Positions 53,475 through 62,812 of a stretch of 64,000 nt of DNA are shown one piece after another (the first letter of the stretch is position 1; every line of letters starts with the position of its first letter). Below the pieces are notes generated by a model. It ran no database searches. It was not told the origin of the DNA and was given only the letters and a program-made list of their open reading frames with translations. Both the position numbers and the translations under genes were made by a program. This DNA comes from Mycolicibacterium sp. lyk4-40-TYG-92. GTDB taxonomy: Bacteria > Actinomycetota > Actinomycetes > Mycobacteriales > Mycobacteriaceae. The stretch spans positions 1 to 64,000 of the forward strand of contig NZ_JARVRX010000010.1 of the NCBI RefSeq assembly GCF_030209435.1, given 5' to 3'.

Positions 53475-56380
53475 GCGCCAACCGGGTTCCCGACTTCATC
53501 CGCCGATACTCGGTGCTGATCGCATTCTTCTGGTTGGCCCTGGCCGTCGTCACGAATGTCTTTGTGCCGCAGCTGGAAACTGTGGCCGAATCGCACAACG
53601 TGTCACTGAGCCCGACGGACGCACCGTCGCTGCAGGCGGCGAAGCAAATCGGCAAGGTGTTCCACGAGTTCGATTCCGACAGTTCGGCGATGATCGTCCT
53701 CGAGGGCGACCAGCCGTTGGGCGCCGCTGCGCATCACTACTACGACGGCCTGATCGACAAGCTCACCGCCGACACCAAACACGTCCAGCACGTACAGAAC
53801 TTCTGGGGTGACCCGCTGACGGCGGCCGGTTCGCAGAGCGCCGACGGCAAGGCCGCGCTGGTGCAGGTGTATCTCGCCGGCAATCAGGGTGAATCGCTGG
53901 CCAACGAGTCCGTCGATTCCGTCCGCAAGATCATCGAAACCACCCCGCCGCCAACAGGTTTGAAGGTGTATCTCACCGGCGCGGCGCCGCTCATCACGGA
54001 CCAGTTCGAGGTGGGCCGCCACGGGACGCTCAAGACCACGCTGATCACCATCGGCGTCATCATGGTGATGTTGTTCTCGCTCTACCGCCGGTTCACCACG
54101 GTGATCATGGTGATCTTCACGGTGATGATGGAGCTGACGGCGTCCCGCGGCGTCGTCGCCTCGCTCGCCAACGCGGGCATCATCGAGCTGTCGACATATT
54201 CGACGAACCTGCTGACGCTCCTGGTCATTGCCGCCGGCACGGACTACGCGATCTTCCTCCTCGGCCGCTTCCACGAGGCCCGCTATGCGGGGGAGGACCG
54301 GATCTCTGCCTACAACACGATGTATCACGGCACCTCGCACATCATCCTGGGTTCGGGTCTGACCATCGCGGGCGCAGTGTTCTGCTTGACGTTCACCCGG
54401 TTGCCGTACTTCGAGAGTCTCGGAATCCCGGCCGGCACAGGCGTTCTCGTCGCCGTGGTCGCCGCGTTGACGCTCGCGCCCGCGCTTCTGTGCATCGGCC
54501 GGCACTTCGGCCTCTTCGAACCGGTGCGCCAGCTGCAGACGCAAGGCTGGCGGCGAGTCGGTACGGCCATCGTGCGCTGGCCCGGCCCCATCCTGGCGGT
54601 AACCGTCGCCGTGGCTCTCATCGGACTGATCGCCTTGCCTGGGTACAAGACGAGTTACGACACCCGCCCCTACATGCCTGCCAACGCGCCCGCCAACATC
54701 GGCTACGCCGCCGCCGAACGGCACTTCTCCCAGGCCCGGCTCAATCCCGAACTGCTGATGATCCAAGCCGACCACGATCTGCGGAACTCCACCGACATGA
54801 TCCTGCTCGAGCGCGTCGCGAAAGCGGTTTTCCACACCGACGGCATCGCGCAGGTGCAGTCGATCACCCGGCCGCTGGGGACGCCGCTCGACCACTCGTC
54901 GATACCGTTCCTGATCAGCGCCGGCAATGCCGGCCAGATCAACAACCTGCCGTTCCAGCAGGCTCGCAGCGCTGACCTGCTCAAGCAGGTCGAGGTGATC
55001 AACAAGTCCATCGACATTCTGCGGCAACAGTATTCGCTGCAACAGCAGTCGAGCGGTATCACCCACGAGCAGGCCACGGCATTTCAGCAGACGGTCGCGA
55101 CCGCCCAGGATCTGCGCGACAAGATCGCCAATTTCGACGACTTCTTCCGCCCGCTGCGCAATTACTTCTACTGGGAGCCGCACTGCTACGACATCCCGGT
55201 CTGCGCTGCCTTGCGGTCCATATTCGACGCCCTCGACGGCATCGACGACCTGACCGATCAGCTGAACGACGTCGCGGGGAGCATCGCCAAACTCGATGCG
55301 CTGCAGCCGAAGTTGCTCGCGCTGATCCCGCCGCAGATCACCAGCCAGGAGACCAACCGCGAACTGACGATGACGAATTACGCCACGAACAAAGGTCTCA
55401 ACGACCAGGCTGCCGCATCGCTGCAGAACGCCACCGCGCTGGGCCAGGCGTACGACGCGTCGAAAACCGATGACTCCTTCTATCTTCCGCCGGAGGCGTT
55501 CACCAACCCCGAGTTCCAGCGCGGCATGAAGTTGTTCATGTCGCCGGACGGCAAGGCCGCCCGGATGATCATCACGCACGACGGCGATCCCGCGACGCCG
55601 GAAGGCATTTCGCACATCGCCGCCATCCGGCATGCCGCCCAACAGGCCGTCAAGGGCACGCCGTTGGGCGGGTCGAAGATTTATCTCGCCGGAACTGCGG
55701 CCACCTACAAGGACATTCAGGACGGCGCCAAATACGACCTCATGATCGCGGGCATCGCCGCGCTGAGTCTGATCCTGCTGGTGATGATGTTCATCACCAG
55801 AAGCATCGTCGCTGCCTTCATCATCGTCGGTACCGTGGCCCTGTCGTTGGGCGCCTCGTTCGGGCTCTCGGTGTTGATCTGGCAGGACATCTTCGGCATC
55901 GAGCTGTACTGGATCGTGTTGGCGCTGGCCGTCATTCTGCTGTTGGCGGTGGGGTCGGACTACAACCTGCTACTGGTCTCCCGGTTCAAGGAGGAGATCC
56001 ACGCCGGCATCAACACCGGCATCATCCGGGCGATGGCCGGGTCCGGCGCGGTGGTGACCTCGGCGGGGCTGGTGTTCGCCGCGACCATGGCTTCCTTCGT
56101 GTTCGCCGACCTTCGGGTGCTCGGTCAGATCGGCACGACCATCGCCCTCGGTCTGCTGTTCGACACGTTGATCGTGCGGTCGTTCATGACACCGGCCATC
56201 GCGGCGCTGCTCGGACGCTGGTTCTGGTGGCCGCTCAAGGTGCGGCCGCGCCCTGCCAGCCAGATGCTGCAGCCCTACGGCTCGCGTCAGGCCGTGCGGC
56301 AACTGCTGCTGTGGGAGGACGGCGATCCCGCGGTCAGTTCATCGGGTGCCGGCTCGCGAAGCCATGGAGGAGACGCATGA
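53471..56380 (+). CDS. MmpL-family RND transporter, second pair
   Basis: A 969-residue exporter of the MmpL4/5 type with proton-relay Asp258-Tyr259 (GTDYAIFLLGRFHE) and a second pair in [15 protein letters not shown]. The long periplasmic hairpin with two Cys (EPHCYDIPVCAA) is present. ATG at 53471 overlaps the mmpS stop; a longer frame upstream is not plausible. Substrate unknown; the adjacent TetR suggests induction by a lipid or toxic compound. Confidence 0.94.
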   Translation: MSANRVPDFIRRYSVLIAFFWLALAVVTNVFVPQLETVAESHNVSLSPTDAPSLQAAKQIGKVFHEFDSDSSAMIVLEGDQPLGAAAHHYYDGLIDKLTADTKHVQHVQNFWGDPLTAAGSQSADGKAALVQVYLAGNQGESLANESVDSVRKIIETTPPPTGLKVYLTGAAPLITDQFEVGRHGTLKTTLITIGVIMVMLFSLYRRFTTVIMVIFTVMMELTASRGVVASLANAGIIELSTYSTNLLTLLVIAAGTDYAIFLLGRFHEARYAGEDRISAYNTMYHGTSHIILGSGLTIAGAVFCLTFTRLPYFESLGIPAGTGVLVAVVAALTLAPALLCIGRHFGLFEPVRQLQTQGWRRVGTAIVRWPGPILAVTVAVALIGLIALPGYKTSYDTRPYMPANAPANIGYAAAERHFSQARLNPELLMIQADHDLRNSTDMILLERVAKAVFHTDGIAQVQSITRPLGTPLDHSSIPFLISAGNAGQINNLPFQQARSADLLKQVEVINKSIDILRQQYSLQQQSSGITHEQATAFQQTVATAQDLRDKIANFDDFFRPLRNYFYWEPHCYDIPVCAALRSIFDALDGIDDLTDQLNDVAGSIAKLDALQPKLLALIPPQITSQETNRELTMTNYATNKGLNDQAAASLQNATALGQAYDASKTDDSFYLPPEAFTNPEFQRGMKLFMSPDGKAARMIITHDGDPATPEGISHIAAIRHAAQQAVKGTPLGGSKIYLAGTAATYKDIQDGAKYDLMIAGIAALSLILLVMMFITRSIVAAFIIVGTVALSLGASFGLSVLIWQDIFGIELYWIVLALAVILLLAVGSDYNLLLVSRFKEEIHAGINTGIIRAMAGSGAVVTSAGLVFAATMASFVFADLRVLGQIGTTIALGLLFDTLIVRSFMTPAIAALLGRWFWWPLKVRPRPASQMLQPYGSRQAVRQLLLWEDGDPAVSSSGAGSRSHGGDA

Positions 56381-56823
56381 CGGACATGGAGCTGTGGGGC
56401 GGTCTGACCATCCTGGCCGGGCTGCTGGCACTGACCTTCGTCGGATGTGTCTTCGTGTACGTCCGCGGGTTGGAGCGGCGCCCACCCGCTCCGTTGGGCG
56501 AACAGGTGGGTGCCCACAAAGCGGTACTGGCCAAGGTGCGCAAAGGCCAGCCGATGTCGCAGGACGAGATCGACTACGCGAATGAGCTGGTGTCCGACGC
56601 CGGCTCAGCGCTCGCCTACGCGATACCCGCCGTCCTCTTCACCATGGGCTTCTTCTACGTCGTCGGGTGCCTCTACGAGCTGCAGGTGCACGGCGGCCGT
56701 CCCTCGTTCCGCACCTTCGTCGGCGGCATCCCGATGCTGACGTCGATGAACATCTTCGGGCAGTTGCACCGGGTGGCACGACTGAAGAAGCGCGTGCCTG
56801 TAAGTCCGACCCTGGTGTCCTGA
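56377..56823 (+). CDS. Small membrane protein coupled to mmpL
   Basis: A 148-residue protein with two hydrophobic segments, about residues 7-27 and 78-100, and a hydrophilic loop containing GLERRPPAPLGEQVGAH between them. The ATG overlaps the mmpL stop (ATGA), so it is made together with the exporter. I do not recognise the family. It may be a third subunit or assembly factor of this MmpS-MmpL machine; the first pair at 21256-24641 has no such gene. Confidence 0.75.
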   Translation: MTDMELWGGLTILAGLLALTFVGCVFVYVRGLERRPPAPLGEQVGAHKAVLAKVRKGQPMSQDEIDYANELVSDAGSALAYAIPAVLFTMGFFYVVGCLYELQVHGGRPSFRTFVGGIPMLTSMNIFGQLHRVARLKKRVPVSPTLVS

Positions 56824-56825
56824 CG

Positions 56826-57506
56826 TTAGCCGCTGTGCCACCCGGCCACGCCGACGGCGATCATGCGCAGCTGCTTGCGCGCCGTCCGCTTGACGTCGTC
56901 CAGTGCCTTGGCGTCATTGGCGTCGTCGATGGATTCGGCGGTGGTCATCATCGTGTTGACGAACAGCCCGGCCACGATGTTCAGGTCCTCGGCGCTCCAG
57001 GTCGTCAGCCCGGGCAGCCGGCCCAGGTCGATCGCGAGCTCGGAGGTGATCAACCGGATTTCCGTCCGGATCGCGTAGCGCAGCGCGGTGACGCCGCTGT
57101 TGCGTTCGCGGCTGATGAAGCGCCAGTGCTCGGGGCGTTCGGCGACGCTGCTGAACAGAATGTCGACCGAGGACTCGATGATGCGTTTGGGGTCGAGTTG
57201 GCCGGCGCGGCCACCGCGGAGCATTTCCCGCAGAGCGCGGAACGACTCGTCGATCAGCACCAGGCCGAGGGCGTCCATGGTTTCGAAATGCCGATAGAAG
57301 GCCGCAGGCACGATACCGGCCTCGCGGGTGACCTCACGCAGGCTGAGCGCGCTGAAACTGTCCTCGTCGAGCAGCTTGAGGGCGGCCGCGATGATGGCGC
57401 GGCGGGTGGCTTCCTTGCGCTCTTCGCGCGAGAGGTTGTCCTGGACGCGGGAGCTGGATGAGCGGCTGGACCTCCGGTCGCGTGAACCAGGGGTACGACT
57501 GTTCAC
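56826..57506 (-). CDS. TetR-family regulator of the reductase-desaturase operon
   Basis: A 226-residue TetR protein with helix-turn-helix at about 50-85 (LSLREVTREAGIVPAAFYRHF), of the kind controlling fatty-acid desaturases. GTG at 57506 (MNSRTPGSRD) is preferred to an ATG 26 codons upstream because the region upstream carries operator-like repeats and weak coding character. It is divergent from the ferredoxin reductase-desaturase pair. Confidence 0.85.
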   Translation of the reverse strand: MNSRTPGSRDRRSSRSSSSRVQDNLSREERKEATRRAIIAAALKLLDEDSFSALSLREVTREAGIVPAAFYRHFETMDALGLVLIDESFRALREMLRGGRAGQLDPKRIIESSVDILFSSVAERPEHWRFISRERNSGVTALRYAIRTEIRLITSELAIDLGRLPGLTTWSAEDLNIVAGLFVNTMMTTAESIDDANDAKALDDVKRTARKQLRMIAVGVAGWHSG

Positions 57507-57507
57507 C

Positions 57508-57524
57508 GAACAAAGTTTACACAG
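57508..57524. promoter_or_regulatory. Operator-like site next to tetR start
   Basis: On the minus strand this reads CTGTGTAAACTTTGTTC and matches the site at 57642-57657 at about 14 of 16 positions in inverted orientation. It touches the chosen start codon of the TetR gene, fitting autorepression. Confidence 0.5.
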
Positions 57525-57641
57525 CGTGGCGACGGGGCATGTTGATACAGATGTGCATGAGTTGTCGGTACGGATGTTCACCATGTGATCCGAGCAACAA
57601 CCTGCGGTTTAAGTCTTGACGCGAACGGTTGAAGTGGGTCA

Positions 57642-57657
57642 CTGTGTACACATGTTC
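57642..57657. promoter_or_regulatory. Operator-like site overlapping the reductase start
   Basis: CTGTGTACACATGTTC contains the perfect palindrome TGTGTACACA (57643-57652), whose last base is the A of the reductase ATG. A TTGACG -35-like hexamer lies at 57616-57621. The message may be leaderless, and binding here would shut off the reductase-desaturase operon. Confidence 0.55.
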
Positions 57658-58704
57658 ACCGAAACTTTGAGCCGCCGGGTACGGCGCTCCGCCCTGGTTG
57701 GCATCCTCACCGGCCCGCATGGCGTGGACCGGTACACCGAGGTTTTCGACCGCACCTGGACTGTCAACGATGCCCGCGCCAAGGTGGTCGCGGTCCGTCG
57801 GCAGACGCCGCGCAGCGTCACCCTGACCCTGCAGCCCAACGACGCCTGGCAGGGCTTCAAAGCCGGCCAGCACATCAACCTGACCGTCGAGATCGACGGC
57901 CGCCGCCGGACCCGGTGCTACTCGCCGGCGAACTCCGAGGGCAGCCCGGTCATCGAGCTGACTGTCGGCCTCCACGACGGCGGCCTGGTCTCGACTCACC
58001 TGTTCGAGCACGCCGAGCCCGGCATGGTCGTCCACCTCGACTCCGTCGGCGGCGACTTCGTCCTCCCGGCGGTTCGCCCGCGTCGCATCCTCCTGGTCTC
58101 CGGTGGCAGCGGCATCACCCCGGTGCTCTCCATGCTGCGGACGCTGCGGGAGGAGAACTTCGACGGCGAGGTCGCGTTCCTCCACTACGCCCGCAACCCC
58201 GAAGAGGCCGCCTACGCCACCGAGCTGGCAGCGACTCCCGGCGTCAAGGTGCTGCACAGCTACACCCGGTCCAACCGGGGCGACCTCAGCGGCCACTTCG
58301 GCCCGGATCACCTGGCAGCCGCGATGCCCAACCCCGATGCGGTGTTCGTCTGCGGCCCGCCGGCACTGGTCGACGCCGTCAAGGACCTGCTGCCGGGCAC
58401 GCAGTCCGAGAGCTTCGTGCCCCCGGTCATTGCGGTCCCGACCGATGCCTCCGGCGGCAGCGTCGCCTTCACCGGGAGCAAGGTCGACGTCGTCGACGAC
58501 GGTCGCTCGATCCTGGAGCAGGCCGAGGCCGCCGGCCTGAACCCGACCAACGGCTGCCGGATGGGCATCTGCCACACCTGCACCCGCAAGAAGATCAGTG
58601 GCCCGGTGAAGAACCTGATCACCGGCGCCGTCTCGACCGCGCCCGACGAAAACATCGAAATCTGCGTGACCGCCCCGTGCGGCGACGTCCAGATCGATCT
58701 CTAG
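57652..58704 (+). CDS. Ferredoxin reductase-like oxidoreductase (Rv3230c-like)
   Basis: A 350-residue flavin/iron-sulfur electron-transfer protein: FAD domain with RCYSPANS, NAD(P) domain with LLVSGGSGITPVLSML, and a C-terminal plant-type 2Fe-2S ferredoxin with NGCRMGICHTCTRKK and a later Cys in TAPCGDVQ. It supplies electrons to the desaturase that follows 35 bases later, as the Rv3230c-DesA3 pair does in M. tuberculosis. ATG at 57652. Confidence 0.93.
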   Translation: MFTETLSRRVRRSALVGILTGPHGVDRYTEVFDRTWTVNDARAKVVAVRRQTPRSVTLTLQPNDAWQGFKAGQHINLTVEIDGRRRTRCYSPANSEGSPVIELTVGLHDGGLVSTHLFEHAEPGMVVHLDSVGGDFVLPAVRPRRILLVSGGSGITPVLSMLRTLREENFDGEVAFLHYARNPEEAAYATELAATPGVKVLHSYTRSNRGDLSGHFGPDHLAAAMPNPDAVFVCGPPALVDAVKDLLPGTQSESFVPPVIAVPTDASGGSVAFTGSKVDVVDDGRSILEQAEAAGLNPTNGCRMGICHTCTRKKISGPVKNLITGAVSTAPDENIEICVTAPCGDVQIDL

Positions 58705-58739
58705 ACCCCACCAGCCCACACACAAAAAGGAGACGAACC

Positions 58740-59882
58740 ATGACTCAACGTCCCGCCCCCATGACCCCCGAACAGTTCGACGAGTTCGGCCGCGCACTCG
58801 ACGCCATCCGCGAACGCCACCTCGCCGACCTCGGTGATCGCGACTCCGAGTACATCCGCAACATCATCGCCATGCAGCGCAAGCTCGAGGTCGGTGGCCG
58901 CGCCCTGCTGTTCCTGCCGCCGGCCTGGCCCGTCGGCACCGTGATGCTCGGTCTGTCGAAAATCCTCGACAACATGGAGATCGGCCACAACGTCATGCAC
59001 GGCCAGTACGACTGGATGGGTGACCCGGCGCTGCGCGGCCAGAACTTCGAATGGGATTCGGCCTGCCCGTCCAACCAGTGGCGGCACTCGCACAACTACA
59101 TGCACCACACCTACACCAACATCGTCGATATGGACCGTGACATCGGCTACGGCATCCTGCGGATGAGCGAGGACCAGAAGTGGAGCCCGTACTTCCTGGG
59201 CAACCCGGTCTACGCGTTCCTGCTGATGGTGTTCTTCCAGTACGGCGTCGCGCTGCACGAACTCGAGGCCGAGCGTATCCGCACCGGCGAAATCCGCCTG
59301 CGGGACAAGAAGGACATGCTGCGTGAGATGTGGGCGAAGGTCCGCAAGCAGACCGTCAAGGATTACGTGGCGTTCCCGCTGCTGGCCGGTCCGTTCGCGC
59401 CGTTCGTCTTCGCGGGCAACATGACTGCGAACCTGATGCGCAACGTGTGGTCCTACACGATCATCTTCTGCGGTCACTTCCCGGAGGGCACCCACGAGTT
59501 CACCGTCGAGGAGACCAAGAGCGAAACCCGCGGGCAGTGGTACTACCGCCAGCTGCTGGGCTCGGCGAACCTGACCGGTGGCAAGTGGTTCCACATCTTC
59601 AGTGGCAACCTGTCGTTCCAGATCGAGCACCACCTGTTCCCCGACATCCCGGCGCACCGTTACGCGGAAATCTCGCCGGAGGTCGAGGCGCTGTGCGAGA
59701 AGTACGACCTGCCCTACAACAGCGGTCCGATCCACAAGCAGTTCTTCTCGGTGGTCAAGAAGATCTGCCGCCTGGCCCTGCCGGACTCATGGCTGACAAA
59801 GCGGGCACCAGAAGGTGATCCGGTCAGTCAGGTTGAGGTCGTCGACGACGTCGAGGTTCTGGTGCCGGCCTCGGTCGGCTGA
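58740..59882 (+). CDS. desA3: Membrane fatty-acyl-CoA desaturase (DesA3-like)
   Basis: A 380-residue membrane di-iron desaturase. Three His boxes are visible: [13 protein letters not shown] and QIEHHLFP, with hydrophobic spans between them. The M. tuberculosis homologue DesA3 introduces the delta-9 double bond into stearoyl-CoA. ATG at 58740 follows AAAGGAGA at a good distance. The last 96 bases overlap the end of the convergent nei2 gene, so its C-terminal 30 residues, rich in Val and Asp, are antisense to the Nei2 zinc finger. Confidence 0.94.
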   Translation: MTQRPAPMTPEQFDEFGRALDAIRERHLADLGDRDSEYIRNIIAMQRKLEVGGRALLFLPPAWPVGTVMLGLSKILDNMEIGHNVMHGQYDWMGDPALRGQNFEWDSACPSNQWRHSHNYMHHTYTNIVDMDRDIGYGILRMSEDQKWSPYFLGNPVYAFLLMVFFQYGVALHELEAERIRTGEIRLRDKKDMLREMWAKVRKQTVKDYVAFPLLAGPFAPFVFAGNMTANLMRNVWSYTIIFCGHFPEGTHEFTVEETKSETRGQWYYRQLLGSANLTGGKWFHIFSGNLSFQIEHHLFPDIPAHRYAEISPEVEALCEKYDLPYNSGPIHKQFFSVVKKICRLALPDSWLTKRAPEGDPVSQVEVVDDVEVLVPASVG

Positions 59883-60584
59883 TTCGATCAGCGTCCCGCA
59901 CCTGCGACACGCCTGCCCGGCCCGGCCGTACACCCAGAGTTGACGGCCGGGTCGGGTATCGCCCGTTGTGGTCCTACTCCATCTGTTTCTGTTCAGCCAC
60001 AACATGTCCCGGGCCCGCTGCGCCAGCCGCAGCGGGTCTTTCACTGTGCCCACCGGGGCCGTCGGGCGGCGGCCGACGATGAAGCACAGCTCATTGGCGT
60101 AGACGTTGCCGACGCCCGCGAGGTTGCGTTGGTCGAGTAGCGCCTGGTGCAGCGGCCGGTCGGGCTCCCGGGTGAGGTTGGCTGCGGCGGTTTGTGGATC
60201 CCAGTCCGGCCCGAGGAGGTCCGGGCCGAGGTGTTTGACGGGTTCGTCGTCGTGGTCTCGTCGCAGGACTTCCAGGGTGCCGAGTTCGGAGCCGACCGCT
60301 TGGATGTCGCCTGCTTCCAGGATGATTCTCGTCCTGTGGTCGGGGCGGCGGGGTCTGGTGTTGACCTGCCACTTGCCTTCCATTTTGAGGTGCGAGTGGA
60401 TGCTGGCCTCGGCGGTGCGGATGAACAGGTGCTTACCGCGACTGATGACCTCGTCGACCGTCTGGCCGGTGAGGTCGACGGTGGCGAACTTCGGCACGCG
60501 AATATCGCAGCGCGTCAGCGTCTTTCCCTGCAGCGCCTCGCGGAGGATGGCTGCGGTGTGCCAGACGGTATCGCCTTCGGGCAT
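59787..60584 (-). CDS. nei2: Fpg/Nei-family DNA glycosylase
   Basis: A 265-residue base-excision repair glycosylase/AP lyase. After Met1, Pro2 and Glu3 of MPEGDT are the catalytic residues, Lys51 in ISRGKHL is conserved, the helix-two-turn-helix contains [11 protein letters not shown], and the C-terminal zinc finger has two CxxC pairs (CRRC and CPLC). The N-terminus is like mycobacterial Nei2. Its ATG shares one base with the stop of the monooxygenase-like gene upstream (TGATG). Confidence 0.93.
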   Translation of the reverse strand: MPEGDTVWHTAAILREALQGKTLTRCDIRVPKFATVDLTGQTVDEVISRGKHLFIRTAEASIHSHLKMEGKWQVNTRPRRPDHRTRIILEAGDIQAVGSELGTLEVLRRDHDDEPVKHLGPDLLGPDWDPQTAAANLTREPDRPLHQALLDQRNLAGVGNVYANELCFIVGRRPTAPVGTVKDPLRLAQRARDMLWLNRNRWSRTTTGDTRPGRQLWVYGRAGQACRRCGTLIESADRGRHQNLDVVDDLNLTDRITFWCPLCQP

Positions 60585-61555
60585 CAGCGGATGTAGGCGT
60601 GGGCCCGGGTCAGGGTGCGTTCGGCGTCATGCGCGATCTTCTGGACCAGCGGCGCCGCCAGTTCGAGGTCATCGATCAGGTCGAGGGCCTCGCCGGCCCA
60701 GATCGGGACGTAGTCCATGTCTGATTTGGCCACTCGGTCACGGAACTCCTGCTGCGCCTTGAGATCTGCGTCGAGCTCGGCGTCGTGGTCCTGCCATTGG
60801 TCGGTGAAGACGCTGCGCAGGGTGCGCGCCGGATACTGCGCCGGCCAACGCGTTTCGACGGGCCGGGCGGCGATGTCGATGGCGCGGCCCGTGGTGGTGT
60901 CCGCGGCCGTGGCCTTGAGCATGACCTTCGACTCGGCGGCGCTGAGCAGCGACTCGTGGGTGGCTTCGAACCGGGTGCCGATCATGGCGCCCGCGGCGCC
61001 GAGGGTCAGTGCGGCAGCCAGGCCGCGCCCGTCGGCGATCCCGCCGGCAGCCAGTACCGGAATGCCGTGCGCCAGGTCGACGACGGCGGGGACGAACGGC
61101 AGCGTCGACCGGCCGCCGTGGTGGCCGCCCGCCTCCCGGCCCTGCGCGACCAGTGCCTGGACGCCGGTGTCGAGCGCCTGCCTGGCCTCATCGAGGCTGT
61201 GGACCTGGGACAGCAGCGGGATGTTCGCGTCGTGGATGGCCTTGGCGAACGGAGCAGGGTCACCGAACGACAAGATGATGCCGGCGGGCCGCTGCGCGAT
61301 GACCCAGTCGATGATCTCCTGATTGATCGCCCAGGTGAGCAGGCCGACGCCCCACGGCTTTTGGGTGTTTTCGCGGGCTATGGCGCATTCGGTGGCGAGC
61401 GTGGTCAAGTCGCCACGGCCGCCGCCGATCAGGCCGAGGCCGCCACCTTCGGACACCGCGGCTGCCAGCCGCCCACCGGAAACGTCGCCCATCGGGGCCA
61501 GGACAATCGGGTGCTCGATGCCGAACAGTTCCGTCAGTGGGGTGTGCAGGGCCAT
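60584..61555 (-). CDS. Nitronate monooxygenase-like FMN enzyme
   Basis: A 323-residue TIM-barrel flavoprotein of the 2-nitropropane dioxygenase/nitronate monooxygenase family. Visible are [14 protein letters not shown] at the start, [12 protein letters not shown] for flavin phosphate, and [21 protein letters not shown] plus [10 protein letters not shown] of the family. Detoxification of nitronates is the usual role; some relatives are enoyl reductases. ATG at 61555 is used. Coupled to nei2. Confidence 0.88.
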   Translation of the reverse strand: MALHTPLTELFGIEHPIVLAPMGDVSGGRLAAAVSEGGGLGLIGGGRGDLTTLATECAIARENTQKPWGVGLLTWAINQEIIDWVIAQRPAGIILSFGDPAPFAKAIHDANIPLLSQVHSLDEARQALDTGVQALVAQGREAGGHHGGRSTLPFVPAVVDLAHGIPVLAAGGIADGRGLAAALTLGAAGAMIGTRFEATHESLLSAAESKVMLKATAADTTTGRAIDIAARPVETRWPAQYPARTLRSVFTDQWQDHDAELDADLKAQQEFRDRVAKSDMDYVPIWAGEALDLIDDLELAAPLVQKIAHDAERTLTRAHAYIR

Positions 61556-61621
61556 GGGTCTCACTTTATGACTCGGTTGGGGACGGCTCGGTGTCGTCAT
61601 GTGTCGCGGCGGGCCCTACGA

Positions 61622-61679
61622 CGAATGTGCAGCTTCGGAACGACCTGGCACGTCAACGCGGAGTAAAGCTGCACACTCG
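61622..61679. repeat. Palindromic repeat, type C (orphan)
   Basis: A 58-base element starting CGAATGTGCAGCTT and ending AAGCTGCACACTCG; the 14-base arms pair with one mismatch around a 30-base centre. Length and end pattern (CGA-TGT ... ACA-TCG) are like the type A elements. No DUF559-type gene is next to it; it lies between the monooxygenase-like gene and the MerR fusion. Confidence 0.75.
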
Positions 61680-61725
61680 CCATAGGACCGGGAATCGGCG
61701 TCAGTGGGTCCAGCGGGCTGGAAAT

Positions 61726-61757
61726 TTGACCTTGCCCCCGGCGGCAATGTTTACCCT
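61726..61757 (+). promoter_or_regulatory. MerR-type promoter/operator
   Basis: TTGACC (61726-61731) and TTACCCT (61751-61757) are 19-20 bases apart, longer than normal, and the spacer contains the dyad TTGCC-N6-GGCAA (61732-61747). This is the classic layout of MerR-activated promoters. It lies about 20 bases before the MerR fusion ATG, suggesting autoregulation. Confidence 0.6.
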
Positions 61758-61777
61758 CTGGGCTGAGGACATTGACC

Positions 61778-62722
61778 ATGCAGATTTCCGAGCTGGCCCG
61801 GCGAACGGGCGCGTCGACCAAGGCCGTGCGGTACTACGAGGACCTCGGCCTCCTGGAGCCGTCGCGCCTGTCCAACGGCTACCGGGACTACACCGACGAG
61901 GACGTGCAGATCGTCAGCGAGGTGCGTGCGCTCGCCGCGGTGGGCATCGCGCCGTCGAAGGCCGGGCCGTTCATCGACTGCCTCCGGCACGGCCACGAAC
62001 ACAGCGACGAGTGTCCCGAGTCGCTTGCGGCCTATCGGGACAGCATCGCGGTCCTCGACGACACCATTGCCTCGCTGACACAACGCCGGCAGGACCTCAC
62101 AGCACGGCTCGACGCTGCCGCGTGCCGAGCATTCGACAAGAAGGACGAACCGTTGACAGATTTCACGACGCTCCCCGCCGGCCTTCCGGTGCCCGAAAAC
62201 GACGGTGCGGCTGATCATCTGGTCGGGCTGCAGGTCCCGGACATCACGTTGCCGTCGAGTGGCGGTGGTGAAGTCCCGCTGCGCCATCTGCCGGCGGGGC
62301 GGACGATTCTGTACCTGTACCCGCTGACGGGCCGTCCCGGCGTCGACCTCCCCGAGGGGTGGGACGCGATCCCCGGGGCCCGCGGATGTTCCACCGAGGC
62401 TTGTGACTTCCGCGACCACTTCGCCGAGCTGAAAGCCGCTGGGGCGAGCCAGGTCTGGGGCATGTCGAGTCAGGACGTCGACTATCAGGCGGAAGTGGTG
62501 CGGCGGCTGCGGTTGCCGTTCCACATGCTGTCTGACGAGAAGTTCGCCCTCGCTGAGGCCGCGGGACTCCCGACGTTCGCCGCCGACGGACATCCGCGGC
62601 TCTACACCCGGCTCACGATGGTGATCCGCGACGGTTGCATCGAGCACGTCTTCTATCCGATCTTCCCGCCGAACACGCACGCCCAGCAGGTACTCGATTG
62701 GCTGCGCGCACATCCGGTCTAG
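61778..62722 (+). CDS. MerR regulator fused to a peroxiredoxin-like domain
   Basis: A 314-residue fusion. Residues 1-70 are a MerR winged helix (MQISELARRTGASTKAVRYYEDLGLLEPSR), followed by a coiled-coil region to about 115. Residues about 145-314 are a thioredoxin-fold peroxiredoxin/redoxin with the likely peroxidatic motif GARGCSTEACDF (Cys204, Cys209) and QVWGMSSQDVDYQ. Cys68, Cys79 and Cys116 in the regulator half could also react. ATG at 61778 is used. The fusion suggests direct peroxide or thiol sensing by the regulator. It may control its own promoter or the downstream thiolase. Confidence 0.88.
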   Translation: MQISELARRTGASTKAVRYYEDLGLLEPSRLSNGYRDYTDEDVQIVSEVRALAAVGIAPSKAGPFIDCLRHGHEHSDECPESLAAYRDSIAVLDDTIASLTQRRQDLTARLDAAACRAFDKKDEPLTDFTTLPAGLPVPENDGAADHLVGLQVPDITLPSSGGGEVPLRHLPAGRTILYLYPLTGRPGVDLPEGWDAIPGARGCSTEACDFRDHFAELKAAGASQVWGMSSQDVDYQAEVVRRLRLPFHMLSDEKFALAEAAGLPTFAADGHPRLYTRLTMVIRDGCIEHVFYPIFPPNTHAQQVLDWLRAHPV

Positions 62723-62812
62723 AGACCGCTGACGCGCGGCCCTCACGGATTTGCCCGCTGCCAGGGCGGCGTCAGCGGTACGCTCGCCTCGACATCGAGC
62801 GGGAGACGGCTG

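Noticed and set aside
53603..55642. 679-codon antisense frame inside the second mmpL
   Set aside because: No recognisable motif, composition typical of antisense frames, and the opposite strand is a clear MmpL.
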